A stretch of DNA of 64,000 nt. It comes from Diplodia intermedia (taxonomy: Eukaryota > Ascomycota > Dothideomycetes > Botryosphaeriales > Botryosphaeriaceae). Below the pieces are notes generated by a model. The model was given only the letters and a program-made list of their open reading frames with translations, did no database searches and had not been told where the DNA came from. Position 1 is the stretch's first letter; the number at the start of each line of letters is the position of its first letter. The stretch is from NCBI GenBank assembly GCA_021495925.1, contig JAKEKT010000103.1, positions 1 through 64,000 of the forward strand, in the 5' to 3' direction. This document shows positions 46,593 to 58,358 of the stretch, one piece after another. Position numbers and translations under genes: made by a program.

Positions 46593-48638
46593 ATGCCTCC
46601 AAAGAGGCAGACGGATGCTACATACTACTCGCCCAGAGGCAACACCAGCAACAACCGCCAGGAAGATCTCAGTTTCGACGAGGCTTTATTTCAAAATGCT
46701 TGGCTAGGCTACTGGGATGACCAGTGGTCATTCTCAGAAAACGCTCCGTTTGCGCGACGCTTCGACGAAGATATGCCGTCCTACGTTACGCTTACAGACA
46801 CGCGACCGGCCCATGTAAAGACATTCGAGGTCGTAGCAGGCCAGGTGCCCCATGACAAAGAAGGCTTTCCCAAGGAAAAGAACAAGAAAACGCCACACAG
46901 TCAGCTGGGACGGATCAAATTGGTTGCAATCCCATTCAAAGGGGATCTCTGGGTCAGTGCCCTCTTGCTCGAGCAGACGCCGTCTGTCATACTTACTGGG
47001 CAATCAGTGCTGGGCATACAGGTTTTGGAGGGTGATACGGGGAAGGCGCGAAGAGCTGTTTGCCGTGCTCGGGCTGGAAACGAACCGATGGCAACTTGGT
47101 GGCATTTACCACGAGAAGTATTCGTACCTTTTGCGAGATGAGAACATGGGCCAGAGAGGCTACTCGCGCGATTTCTTTGCCTATGTCAGCACTGGCAAAC
47201 CCTCGCCACATGGTCGCACGAGCGGAGGTGGGTTTTGGTCCCCCGCAACCGCGAGATGATGATGATGGCTGACAGCTGTGCAGTGCATGCTCAAAGCCCA
47301 CCCGAGCAAACATCCAATGGCGTCGAAACACCCCATGCCGGCCATGACTCGAGCTTGGGAGACATGGACGAAGACATGCCAGGTGTCGAGTCCACAACGG
47401 ACACAGGTACCGCTTCGTTGTCACACGCGTGCAACGTGCCCCGCGAGGCCGACGTTTCTCGTGGAAGGTCTGAAACACTAAGACCAGACGCTCGTCGGGA
47501 AGATCCGTCTCCCACGGATCCTCTCGTGCCATCGATCGAGTCTCCCCACTCCCAGGAGGAGAACAGAGCAACTGCAGAGACACTGCTGGATCAGTTCCGT
47601 CCACGCACAAATTGTTCAATGCGGCCTATAAATGGCGAACCGTTTAGCCAGTTTGAGTGGACTGGCAAAAGCCTCCCTCAGAAGCAGAAACGCAGAAGAG
47701 AGTACGAAGACGACAGCAGCGATGACGCTCGAAGAATGCCGCCACCGCCTCCGCCCAAGTCGGCCAGGATGACGGGCCCTGGAAATTGCAGCATCAATGG
47801 GCCACCCAATGGAGACCCAAGCGGTGAAGTGTCACCAACTTACCAGAGTATGATACAAGAGAGAAGGGGTTCATATTCCGCTCAGCCTTCGCCGTCTCCA
47901 ACTAGCACGGGCAGGCCACGAACATTGGCACGCAAGACGTATAGCACCCCCGGAACCCCTGGGATTAACAACAACAACAACAACAAGGCGGCGCAAGACC
48001 GTCACTCGGCGAGCCCGTCCAAGGAGCCCTCGCCCGACCACCTTCCAGACCAACGGCGCGATTCACCCCTGCAGCAACGCTCCCCATCGGAGGCCACGGC
48101 GTTCCACCAGAGCGAAGAGCAGCTGTGGGGAGAGTCCTCCGCCGCCGGCGCCGCCAGCGCAACATCCTTCACGGCGCCGACGTCTACGCGCGAGGACCCC
48201 CTTCCCCTGGCGATCCGCACGTCGCCGGCAATGACGCCGGCAACGACCCCGGGCGCCTCGCCGGTGATGAGCGGCGGCTTCAGGTTCGACGTCAACCGCG
48301 TGCTCTTCAAGCTCGTCATGCTCGAGGGGCCCAACAGCAACCGCGAGTACGCGATGCGGCTGCACGGCTGCCACACGGCGCAGGCGCTGTTCCAGGCCGT
48401 CGAGGAACGGCTGGACGACGCGCTGGGCCCCGGCGAGGTGGTCAGGAGGCTGGTCTGCCACACGAACACGTTTGTGCCGTCCCGCTGCCGCGGCGCCATC
48501 GACCTTCCGAGAGGAAAACATAGCGAGGCGAGTTTTGATGATCTGCTTAGTCGGCTGAAGGCGACTGTGAACGGGGCTAAGAGTGACGACGACATCGAGG
48601 TTGTCGCAGAGGTGGTGGAGGTGACGAGGAGGAGCTAG
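46593..48638 (+). CDS. Unrecognised 644-aa protein, probably nuclear
   Basis: Exons: 46593-46952, 47008-47227 and 47284-48638; introns are 55 nt (GTCAGT...ATCAG) and 56 nt (GTGGGT...GCAG). Without these introns the frame breaks twice; with them it is open throughout, and the middle exon (EELFAVLGLETNRWQLGG, IYHEKYSYLLRDENMGQRGY) looks like folded protein. The N-terminal ~200 residues are aromatic-rich. The centre is disordered: a basic KQKRRRE stretch then acidic residues (about 325-335), Pro runs and an Asn run. The C-terminal ~110 residues (FRFDVNRVLFKLVMLEGPNS to VVEVTRRS) form a second compact region. I recognise no family. The upstream TATA box suggests regulated expression. A second AG 8 nt before the chosen acceptor of intron 2 would truncate the protein. 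Confidence 0.7.
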
Positions 48639-50020
48639 ATGTTGCGTGTGTGTGTGTTTGCCCCCTTTCGTTCCTGTTGTTGTACTTGTGGACGTTGGAC
48701 GTCGACCCATCTCGTACACAGTTTTCCTTCCTTACCGAGCTGCCCTATTGATCCTTCTAAAAATACGCTTCGCTAGTGTTTCGAGCTGTCAATGGCTTTG
48801 AATAGTATGTGGGAATATAGTCTCATGCTACGTTTGATGGGCATCCATCGGAAATGCCACACATCGGAAATGCAACTCGCCGTCTCAAAAGCACGCTCGT
48901 CACAAAGCGTACATGTTGCTTGCCTGTAGCTCGTGAGATATGGGAGAACCTTGTACAATCCGAGTCAATGGCAGGAAGTACCAGCTCAGCAGCCCACTTT
49001 TGTCGGCCCATCTTGGGAGTGTCACGAACAATGACCGCCCCGGACTAACAGGACCAGAGGACTATGTCACGTAATTAAAAGCACGGCTGGTCGACACTCA
49101 GAGTCTACAGGGAGACGAGCGTGGAAGCTTGGACCAGCCAGAGAGCCCTAATGAGCAAGTGCCGGAACAAGTTGCCTTGCCCGCTGAATGCGGCATGCAA
49201 CGGGCCGTTACTGTGGATAATAACAGGGGCAGTGCATATGATTGGAACGGTGAGAGATTAAGCACTGCTCCTTGCTGGATTAAACAGCACTGCCGTGGAA
49301 CCTTCGCTGGTAAGGCTGACTTGGCGGAGCGCCGAGGCAGACTCACTGCTCCGTCATCCACCACTACACTGTCTCCTCTACCCTCACACGCTCGGAATTT
49401 TCATACTATGATGAGCAGTCATAGAAAAAATCCCTGTTTCCGCTACTTTCTGACATTAGGAACATATGAGCCCCACAGCATCCCGCCCCCCGCGAGTCCT
49501 CGTTGACGGCCGACCAAACGCTTCAGCCCTACGACCGCGCCGCTTGAGCTAATTTAGCCTTCGTATTCTCTCCCCACTACCTTAAGGCCAGCTCTGCAGA
49601 TCGATTCGTATAAGCATGCCTGAGTGTTTCGAGAACACCGGTGACAGTCGATCAGTGCCCTTTCGGACTGTTCGGGCTGTTCGGCTCATCTATCAAGCCA
49701 AGGACCATCGCAGTGCTACCTTTCTGGTTGCCGCTCCGGCCGTGGACCCAGCACTGTTCAGAGACAGCAAAATATCCCCGAGATCAAGGCTTCCGCATTG
49801 AGCTCAATACGACCAAGTGTACCTCTCCACGCATGATCACAGCACGACCGCCGTGAGGGCCACCGCCCCAAGCGACACCTATATAAACACGCAGGGCATT
49901 CCGAAATCCCTCCCTCATAACCAACAAGCAACGGAACAATCTTGACTCACGACCCCAACAATTCCCAACTCCAACCACTCGTTTTAGCGAACACCCAAAC
50001 CCAAACCAACAACCATCAAC
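48639..50020. other. Gene-free interval
   Basis: 1.4 kb, with the promoter of the next gene at its right end. I see no other gene, RNA or repeat. Confidence 0.5.
49880..49887 (+). promoter_or_regulatory. TATA box of small secreted protein gene
   Basis: TATATAAA, 134 nt before the ATG at 50021. The 5' UTR that follows is CA-rich. Confidence 0.6.
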
Positions 50021-50513
50021 ATGCGCTTCTTCGCCACCGCCGCCACCGCCGCCGCCGTCTTCGGCGCCGCCGCCCTCGCCGACGAGACGGTCCAGCTCAA
50101 GGACATCACCGTCCGCGTCACCGGCAGCGAGCCCCAGGCCGCCTCCTTCACCGCCCAGCCCGACAACGTCTCCTGCTCGGCCACGACGCCCGACGACCTG
50201 AAGAACGTGGCCGTCTGCGGCGAGTCCGCCTACCGCTTCGCGCTCAAGAACGGCAGCAACGGCTTCTGGGCCCTGACCGTCTACAAGCAGACTGCTCCCG
50301 GGTAGATTTGACCGCCACCTTTTTTTTTTTCTTCTTCCCCTCCCAGGGGACAGGGAGAGAAAAGGATTGGAAAGCTGACTGGAATAAAATGACAGTGCCG
50401 GCCTCTCCGCCACCAAGGAGATCCAGCCCACCCACTGCCACGCTGGCGGCAACGGCGCCGACGACAACGTTTGCGATGTCGCCGACACCGACATCACCCT
50501 CAAGAGCGACTAA
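50021..50513 (+). CDS. Small secreted four-Cys protein, AA1-like candidate effector/allergen
   Basis: Exons: 50021-50301 and 50396-50513, with a 94-nt intron (GTAGAT donor, 12-T tract inside, GACAG acceptor), 132 aa. A clear signal peptide ends near ALA-20. The mature protein has exactly four cysteines, Cys52, Cys66, Cys108 and Cys120. The spacings 14 and 12 are very close to the two disulfides I recall for the fungal allergen Alt a 1. Small size, beta-rich pattern (DITVRVTGS, YRFALKNGSNGFWALTVYKQ) and a conserved-looking NGSNGFW loop also fit the AA1-like family, which includes plant-response elicitors. Codon use is strongly C/G-ending (GCC, ACC, GTC), typical of highly expressed fungal genes. 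Family placement is an inference from pattern, not from a search. Confidence 0.85.
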
Positions 50514-50792
50514 GCTTGTTGTGTTGGAGGACTTCATCTCTGGCCTGTTGTGACGGGTAGCAATTAGTAATGGCATAATTTGCCCCTCAATGCACAAATT
50601 TTTGGATCGATACTGCTTATGTGACTTTTCGATTGGTGAACTGATATCGTGGCTGATGGATGCTAAAAGCAGATACGGAGCAGCTGCAAACAGGGCACTT
50701 TGACGGAGTTTTTGCTCTAACCATTCATCTATTCATCAACTCCGGCCAGCGCACTCTTACTCCACTTCAACACAGACCGAAAAGGCTCTCCC

Positions 50793-53186
50793 TCAACCAA
50801 CCTTCTTCCCCCTCAAATCCGCCATGACATTCCTCCACAACTCGCCGAAGAAACCGGCCGTCTCGACAATGGGCAGCACGCACGAGATGGCGGTGCTGGC
50901 GAAGACCCAGATGAAGCTGATGACGACCCAGGCGGTGAAGAACGGCTTGGAGAACTCGTACTCGGCGAAGAACATGGGCATGGGCACGAGGAAGTCCATG
51001 ATGAAGGTCAGCACGAACGACGCCACGCACGCGATGCGGAACGCGCCTCGCAGCGACTTGGGATCGTCGTCGACCGGCGCCGGCGGCTCGCCGATGTGCA
51101 CGTCGTGCACCTCCTTGCCGGTACTGGCGGTGTCGCCGACGGCGGAAGCGTCGGCGGATTGCTTCGACGCCTCGACGTCTTTCTCGCGACGTTCCTCCTC
51201 CTCTCCAGCAGATACCCGGTCTCTCCCACCCACCACCTCCCCCTCCTCCTTCTCCTTCGTCGCCGCGGACGTCGTCGTCGGCGTCGCAGTCCCCGAGCTC
51301 TCCCCCTCCACCACGGGCGGCTCCCGCACCACAACCGCATTAATCGCCCGCGTCACCTCCCAATCGAACGGCCGCTCATCCGGCCACACCAAGCTGACCA
51401 CGACGCTGACGACGCCGCCGGTGCCGACCGCCCCCAGGTTGCCCGCGAGGGTCGGGTACTCCATGCCGGTGGCGGCGACGGTCAGCGCGCCGTACAAGCC
51501 CCTCGCGGTGCCCAGCCAGGCGGCGACGCCGACGGCGAGGCCGGCGAGCGGGCCCGCCGCGGCCGCCGCGCGCGTCTGGCCCCGCCACGTCGCCGAAAAC
51601 GCCGCGGGGAACACGGCGCCGCCGACGATGAGCCCCATGACGAGGAACAGCCAGCCGAGGTCGATGCCGGCCGCGTTCCACACGCACGCGAAGACGGCCA
51701 TGGCGAGCCCGAAGACGCAGATCATGGCGTGCGACACGGCGATGAGCCGCGCCGGCGTCGCGCGGGGGCAGACGTACGTCTTGTACACGTCGAACGTCAG
51801 GATCGACGACACGGCGATCAGCTCCGCCGACGCGCACGACGTCACGGCCATGAAGAGCACGACGAGCAGCGCCGCGGCGCCGCTGGTGCCCAGGAGCGCC
51901 GACGCGGAGAAGGCGGCGGCCAGGCCGGCCGAGATCTGCGAGTCGGTCGGCAGCGCCGGGTAGGTGGGGAACGAGGGCGAGGACGAGAGGGCGACGGCGG
52001 CCAGGCCGAGCGTCGTCGAGAAGCCGAAGGGGATGGCGAACCACGCGAGGCCGCCGAGGATGTAGGCGCGGACCGCCGTGGTCGGGCGCGAGGCGATGGC
52101 GCGTTGCCAGTATGCTTTTTCGTTGTTGTCAGTTGTCGGTTCTCTCCTCTTGCGTTGTGGGGATTTTTTTTTGGGGGGGCCCCTTACCTTGGTCGAGGAA
52201 GACGGTGCCGGAGCCGCTGCAGAGTTGGATGACGCCTGGAATGGGGGCGGGGATATGAGTACTTTTGCACATCGAAAAAGAGGGGTTCGACGGTCTTACC
52301 GAATACCAGGGCGAAGTTGGATTTAAGGGTGAGGTAGCTGCCGTTCTTGTTGCCGGCTACCGGCCGCTGGACTGCCGCTTCCTGGAGGAGGTCGAACATC
52401 CGGGACGGCGAGCCGATGAGGTCGCTGGTGGCGTAGGCGTGGAACATGAAATAGAGGATGATGACCATCAGGATCAGGGTGTGGGAGTAGTCGCCTGCGT
52501 TGAATATGAGTAAATGAAACTTTCCGCAAGCGGGTTCTACTCACAGAGGAAGGTAGCTCTCAAGCCTCCGAGGACAACGTAGGCGCAGACTCCGGTCGGG
52601 ATCAGGAAGATGGCGGCGTAAACGTTCATCCCGGTTAAATTGGTCACGACGGCGCTGCCTCCGAGCAGCAGCTGGCTGCCAACAAGGATGTTGGTGACCA
52701 GGGCAAAGAAGACGAAGATGATGTGCGTGCCTCTGCCATAGCGCGTGTAGATGATTTCGAGAAACGTGTGGCAGCGCGGGGCATTTTGCTTGACTGCGAA
52801 TGTGTCAATCCCGCAAGAAATGTGCCAATGGAAGAGAAGGAATGCCTACCTTTACACGCGAGAATGGAGAACATCAAGATCTGCACCGTAGCACCGGCCG
52901 CATACCAAAACGGGCCGGCGACGCCGTAGGTGTATGCCACTGTGCTGCTCTGGAGCAGCGTGGCCGCCCAAGTCCAGGCCGACACGATACCGCTCGCGAT
53001 GAGGCCGGGCTTCACGCTCCGGCTCGCCGTGTTGAACTCTTCGCTCTGCTTGGTGGAGAAGGCCGTGTAGCGGTTTTGGATGTAGGAGATGCCCATCATG
53101 ACGAAGGCGAAGAAGAAGCCGACCCCAATGACGACGCCATACCCTGCCGCTTCGGGCAGCGTTGTTGCTGCTGAGTGGGCCGACAT
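50793..53186 (-). CDS. DUR3: DUR3-type urea/polyamine transporter (SSS family)
   Basis: Plasma-membrane sodium:solute-symporter-family carrier that takes up urea and, in some fungi, polyamines. Exons: 52850-53186, 52545-52793, 52300-52494, 52188-52235 and 50793-52114, giving 716 aa. Introns are 56, 50, 64 and 73 nt and all interrupt codons after the first base. Helices with family signatures: AGYGVVIGVGFFFAFVMMG, SGIVSAWTWAATLLQSS, GVAGPFWYAAGATVQILMF, GTHIIFVFFALVTNILVGSQ, AYWQRAIASRP then WFAIPFGFSTTLGLAAVAL, and TSCASAELIAVSSILTFDVY. An acidic Glu/Lys-rich cytoplasmic loop of about 80 residues separates the last two helices from the core. Six GATA-factor sites lie within 400 nt upstream, consistent with nitrogen regulation. 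Confidence 0.93.
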
Positions 53187-53277
53187 GGTGGCGCGAGGGA
53201 TTTCAGTGGGATTTCCGAGGCGATTGAAGGTTCAAATAAGACGGCAAGAGTGAGGTTGATACAGACAAACCCTGCCG

Positions 53278-53566
53278 CGATAACGTCCTTGAGTCGAACC
53301 CCGCAAGCGGTTGAACGCACTCCAAGCTCCAAAAAAGAGTCAATGCCATCATCGTCTGCGATAGGGAGTCCGTCCATGCAAGCCGAGGGCCAGAAGCTTG
53401 ATAAGAGGGCGTGCCGCAGCGTGATGAGCGATAGTAATCTGCCGCGGGGTGCAAGGGCCGCGCTGGCCAAAGGCGAGGTGTCGCGCTGATGTTATCCCCC
53501 AACCCTGCAGATCCCTGCCGCGATGGGGGTGGACGCCCGTTATCTCCACACCGTGCCAGAGATAAG
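53278..53566. promoter_or_regulatory. Cluster of GATA-factor (HGATAR) sites upstream of DUR3
   Basis: Six matches: CGATAA 53278-53283, CGATAG 53359-53364, TGATAA 53399-53404, CGATAG 53429-53434, TTATCT 53540-53545 (reverse strand) and AGATAA 53560-53565. At equal base composition about 1.5 would be expected in this 505-bp interval. The position fits AreA-type nitrogen control of a urea transporter. Confidence 0.55.
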
Positions 53567-53691
53567 CATTTGCCATCGGTCCTTTGCCCGCGTCTTGACC
53601 AACTTCTCTTACGACGTCGTTGGATCCCGACGGATGAACGCTATTCCAGAGTGTACTGTGTACTGACTTTTCCAACCAGAATTGGGTTTGC

Positions 53692-55785
53692 CTAAACAAT
53701 GGTGATGGTCGACTCCGTAGCGGTCTGGTAGCGCTGCTGCGAAACATATCCAGTACCCAATCGCTCGTAGGCACCAGGCACTCTGGGAGATCGTCCAAGC
53801 ACAAGTGCCGCGATGTCTCTATCCGAAAGCTTGTACAGAACAGCCAAGTACATCTTAACCGCAGCATATTGCCGTGTAGTCTCGGGTAAGCCTCGACAAA
53901 TCGTGAGAACCCGCTCACTCGTTTCGAGAAGGCCGTGCCCTAGGCAAAGAGTTGTATCCGGCCTGAACCGGGAAAGCTCTTTCTCAATCGCATCTATGCC
54001 GGCAGATTCGCTCCAATGTGGTAGATCGATTTCGATCACAGGACAACGAACCTTGATTGAACCATCTACCACCTCGCCGAACTGGTTGTGGCCTTTTGGG
54101 GTGACTCTGGCATCGATTATTGAGGCCACCGAATATGTGGAATGGTATAATGAAGACCAATTCGTAATTCTGACCCCCGCCCTCAGAGATGCCCAAGACC
54201 ATGATGGCGCAATGTACTCATCAGGTGGACGTGCTGCCCGACTCTGACACTCCCAGCGCAGATCATGCAGGAGGGAACTTCGCCAAAGTCCAGCGAGATA
54301 CCCATCGTTTTCAATCGGCGCAAACATCTTCGCAGTGCCTGATATTGCGGGCAGCCTGTCCGAGGCGAACGTCAATTCCTGTGGAGAGTAGGCCGCCACG
54401 TGATCCCACCATGTCGCCTGGGTCTGATGTCTTTGCCAGTAGCATTGATCAGGGGATGCGTGAAGGCGCTGTCGGCAGAGTGCGTTTGGATCTCGCGGAA
54501 GTTGGTGCTCGTCGCGAAGGTATGCACGACATTCGAAGATGACGCGATCGCGGGTGTAGTGGATGCAGCGTCTTGACATGAGCTCCTCCTGAAAAGTCCA
54601 GCCTCGTTGGTAGACGAATCCGCTCCAGAATCTGAACTGACGATCTTTCTCGGAAAATGGGCATTCTGGGACTTCCGCCGTTTGACGTGAGTAGAGGAAT
54701 GTTTTTGACCCATCGTCTTCCACGAATTCGAACTCGGTTATGGCCTCCCGCGACGGTTTTTGCACGAGGATGGGTGTGTCTGCATCTGGTGAAGATGCTG
54801 CGACGATGGTGATGTGTGCGTTTTGGAATATATGAGCCATGTTTTCCGCCTCGATTTCCCAGTCCTTTTGGTCGTCTTGGATAATGCAAAGAGAATCGAT
54901 CCAAAGATATTGCAATCCAAGGCGATGTGAAATGTAGACAGCGTCTTGGAAAAGTCGTGGTAGAGAGTTCCAGGCAATTTCTCTCCTGTGAGACTGGTAT
55001 GATGTGGTCGTCGTTCGGAGAGGGTTCCCATTCCCCCAGCAGTAGCTCAGAGCTGCATACTCAACTTGTTGGCCTTCAATTGGCTCCACAAGCCGAGAGT
55101 TCTGATTCGGTCCATGGATTTCAAGCAACCGCTTCGGCAAGAGCAGTGGAAATGGGCTGGAACAATTCGTATGAGTTGTTGTACATTTCGTGATACACTC
55201 TTCGATAAAGTCCCAGATCCCTTGGTCGTTAGCATGATCGAAAACTTTGGCACCACAGCCAATAGCCGGCATCTGGGACCACGCTGGCACACTGTTATCT
55301 GTCCAACATTTAGCCGTGTAAAACCGTCAAGCCGTTAAAGAGATAGACGAACCAGTGTCTTTGAAGACTTCGATGGTCTTGCCAAATTTGGTGATGAATA
55401 TCGGCCATCCTGCTTGTATGTAAATCCCTAAGTCTTCTCCGGAGAAATGGCCGTCCGGATAATGTCGCATAATTCGCGCAAGAAAAGTGCAGAAATGACA
55501 CTTTTCCATGGACTTTGCCATGTCCTCCGAACCGATTTCTAATCTCAGCCACGCATACAGGCGTTCATTGACTCTTGAGATCAAGTCATAGCCTTTGTAG
55601 TGACCGTATGGTGACAAATTATTGCAAACATAACATCTCTTTGAGAACGGGTTCAGTCCATGCTTGTTGATCCCCTCGATCTTAAACTTTCTCCAGTAAG
55701 GGACCCATTGGTATGCACGAATTCTGTCGTATAAGTGGCGGCTTTTGCCCCAGAACCCCAGGTGATCGGCCGGCCCCCATTCCAT
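53692..55785 (-). CDS. HET-domain (heterokaryon incompatibility) protein
   Basis: Member of the fungal family that can trigger cell death after fusion of unlike strains. Exons: 55353-55785 and 53692-55298, with a 54-nt intron (GTTCGT donor, weak; ACAG acceptor), 679 aa. The N-terminal part has a CYVCNNL knuckle and a CHFCTFL motif, common before the HET domain. The domain has YAALSYCWGNG (about 225), LGLQYLWIDSLCIIQDD with DWEIEAENMAHIF and ITIVAASS, and RGWTFQEELMSRR (about 380). The C-terminal 300 residues are uncharacterised; no repeat domain, STAND NTPase or TIR is visible. Open frames with a GTG just before this ATG are not starts. Allelic partner and trigger cannot be read from the sequence. 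Confidence 0.9.
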
Positions 55786-56460
55786 AGCCGACTTGGGTGT
55801 GCTTTCCTGCACAGAGCACGGAGGCTGCCGGCCAAGACGACGAGAGAAGAATGGTTGCAGGTGGTAGATGGGGTTTTGTGCGATGGCCCAGCGAACGATG
55901 GCAAACGAGAGCGTGTTGTTCTCCCAAGCGGGAGTGTCAGCCCGCCACCTTAAGGCGAGAGAGAGGCGTGCAGAAAAGAGGGGTTAATACAACCTGTCGT
56001 TGGCGGTGAAGGTTGCCAGATCGCAAAGCCCTATTAATAATCAGCACGAGCCATCTGACCTGTTAGCTTGACGAGCTGGACTATCAAGTGCATTTGTTTG
56101 CTTACTGGTATTCCGTCTCCCTGCTAATCAACAGTGCGTTGGGAGTACACAGCCAACGGAAACTGCTGGGAAACGACACTCTCATGAAATGGCAAAGCAC
56201 AGCTCCATTCAGAAGCTCTCCCATAGGTTATACATACACGCCCCACCCGGAAAAAAAATCCGAACACCATCCATGCTTCCGACCAGAGCCATATACGCGA
56301 TCGACCAACCTTGCCCGCAACAGACTCATCTTTTTTTGGTTTCCTGGTCCCATGTTTCCACCCCTAAAACGCCCAAGGAGAAAATGTCCCTCAAAATTAT
56401 ATTTCGGTTCGCGAGAAGGGGAGAGAAAAGAAAAAGGAAAAAGGCTCCAGGGATGCAGAC
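55786..56460. other. Upstream of HET gene, 3' flank of F-box/YccV gene
   Basis: 675 bases with no supported gene. A possible 5' UTR intron acceptor (CTCTGTGCAG) lies just upstream of the HET start, so the HET gene may have a further 5' exon. Confidence 0.45.
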
Positions 56461-58334
56461 TCAATCGTCAGGGTACTCGTCCTTGATGTTGCTCACGAAC
56501 TTCGACTCGGCCGTGTCCCACCGTCTGAAGTAGCGGCCGGCCAGCTTGTTCAACAGGAATTCCGGGGGCGGATCCGCCGTGACCTGGATGTTCTCCTCGG
56601 CAACGTATCTCGAGCTGGAATCCTCGCATCTGCAAATGGGATCAGTCAGCTTCGAAACACAATGTTGACCCAGGTCAGGATTTAAACTTACAGCACATTG
56701 TAGAAGGCCTGATTCCGTCCATTTGGCAGGCCGTCAATATTCATCGCATGCATCCAATCATCTCCGGCGTTGCAGTACGGATCCCAGCCGACGATGACGC
56801 CGTAGTAGTGGTAGCGCTTGTGCTTGAAACACTGCCCGACGCGGAACTGGACGTTCTGTGTGTGCGCGCCACGCTTCTTCAGCGCTTTCTTGTTGCGGTC
56901 CGCCGTGTGCTCGCGCTGGATGATATACAGGAAGTCACCCTCCTCGGGCAGATCGTGAAACAGCGACGCCATGTAGCGCTCCACCAGCCAAATCTCCCAC
57001 GGGTAGAACTCCAGGCACTGCTGGACCACCTTGCTGATCAGGATTCGCCGGCGGTGCAGGGCGATGCCGCCGGCTTCTTCGCCGCCGCGGATGGGATCGC
57101 CGCGCTCGAGGTACAGCCATGCCCATAAAGCGGCGTGGAGGGCGCTGTGGAGATTGAGATGCGTGTGGGTGAATTGGATCCCTATTGTCGATGCAGCGGG
57201 GTCTACGAGTCCGTTCCCGCTTTCGACAGCACGACGGATGTTTCGGGCCGTTCGAATGACCATTTCGATCGGGTTGGCAGGCTCAAGATATGTCGCAAAG
57301 CTTGCAGCCGTTGCCCCCATGGTCCGTAATTGGCCTTCGAGGTCCGAGCGTGATACCGGTTCGGATGACCGGAAAGGATCGAGGTACATGGTGTCAGGGG
57401 TTTCGAGGTTCGGGGCGGGTGCGCCTTCCAGCGTCGTCTGGGGAGGCGCCTTTATAATTGAGTAGATATGGTAGGGGTATCCGCACGGATTGGCGTCAAT
57501 CTCGAGCCTTTCAGCAACAGAGCAGAAGATGACGTTCGTGATCAGAGGCAGCGCCTCGTGGTCCTTCTCCGACAGGGCCAAGCCGATGAAGTTCTGCGCG
57601 ATCTGCCCGTATCTCTCGCTCGGCGCGCCCCGGTATCCCCATCGCCGCAGGAAGATGACCAGCCAACACGCCCTCCGCCGCGTGGACAGCTCCCTCCACT
57701 CGGGATGAATGTCCTTGAACCGCTGCGCCAGCTCGTCCAGCTGCTCGCCGATCATGTCCAGGTCGCCCAGCCCCTCGTCGCTGTCCAGCACGAACATGTC
57801 ATACGCGCCCAGCGCGCGCTCCAGCGACCGCGACTCACCCTTGCGCAGCCGGCACCACTCCTCCATGGCGATGCTGCGGTGGATCGTCGTTAGGATCGCG
57901 CTGCTCCAGAACCGCCGCGCCAGCACGTCCTCGGCCCCCTCGCCCGCGTTCTTGTGCTTCAGCAGCGCCGACTTGACGTCGTACCCCTGCTCTGCTATCC
58001 ATTCGATGTGGTTCGCGCGGTTCTGCTGGGTCGCGATTATCATGTCCATGCGCCGGTCGACTTCGTAGTCCAGCTGCTTCCGGTTGATGAATAGTCGCCT
58101 CCATTGTACGTCGGCGATGGGCTGGCGCAGCTTGACGGCTAAATGGTGCTTCGGGTTCCAGAAGCGAAAGTGGACGCGGCAGAGGTGACGCCAGAGGAGA
58201 GGCTCCTGGGAGAGGGAATGTAGGCGTTTCGTTGAGAGCTGGATCGCATGGAGATCGTAGGGGTTGAGGTAGGAAAGGATGTGCGTGAGGATCTCGTCTG
58301 GCAGCGCCAGTAGGAAGGGCGGCTCCGTGGCCAT
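56461..58334 (-). CDS. FBXO21-like F-box protein with SirB1/transglutaminase-like and YccV domains
   Basis: Probable SCF ubiquitin-ligase adaptor. Exons: 56692-58334 and 56461-56629, with a 62-nt intron (GTAAGT...TGCAG), 603 aa. The F-box is at the N-terminus (LLALPDEILTHILSYLNPYD). The middle region (GQIAQNFIGLALSEKDHEAL, EIDANPCGYPYHIYSIIKAP) resembles the SirB1/transglutaminase-like domain. The C-terminal part (NVQFRVGQCFKHKRYHYYGV, VGWDPYCNAGDDW) is the hemimethylated-DNA-binding YccV/HspQ-like domain, and exon 2 completes it (AEENIQV ... LAGRYFRRWD). The same three-domain order occurs in animal FBXO21. An in-frame ATG 24 nt upstream (58358) could also start it. The substrate is unknown. 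Confidence 0.9.
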
Positions 58335-58358
58335 GCTTTGTATCCTGGCCTGTAACAT

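Noticed and set aside
50824..52232. Two ~380-codon open frames on the plus strand opposite DUR3
   Set aside because: They mirror the GC-rich third positions of the DUR3 exon; composition is Arg/Ala/Thr-rich without domains.
55786..55812. Longer N-terminus for the HET protein
   Set aside because: The extension would begin with GTG; the first ATG is at 55785.
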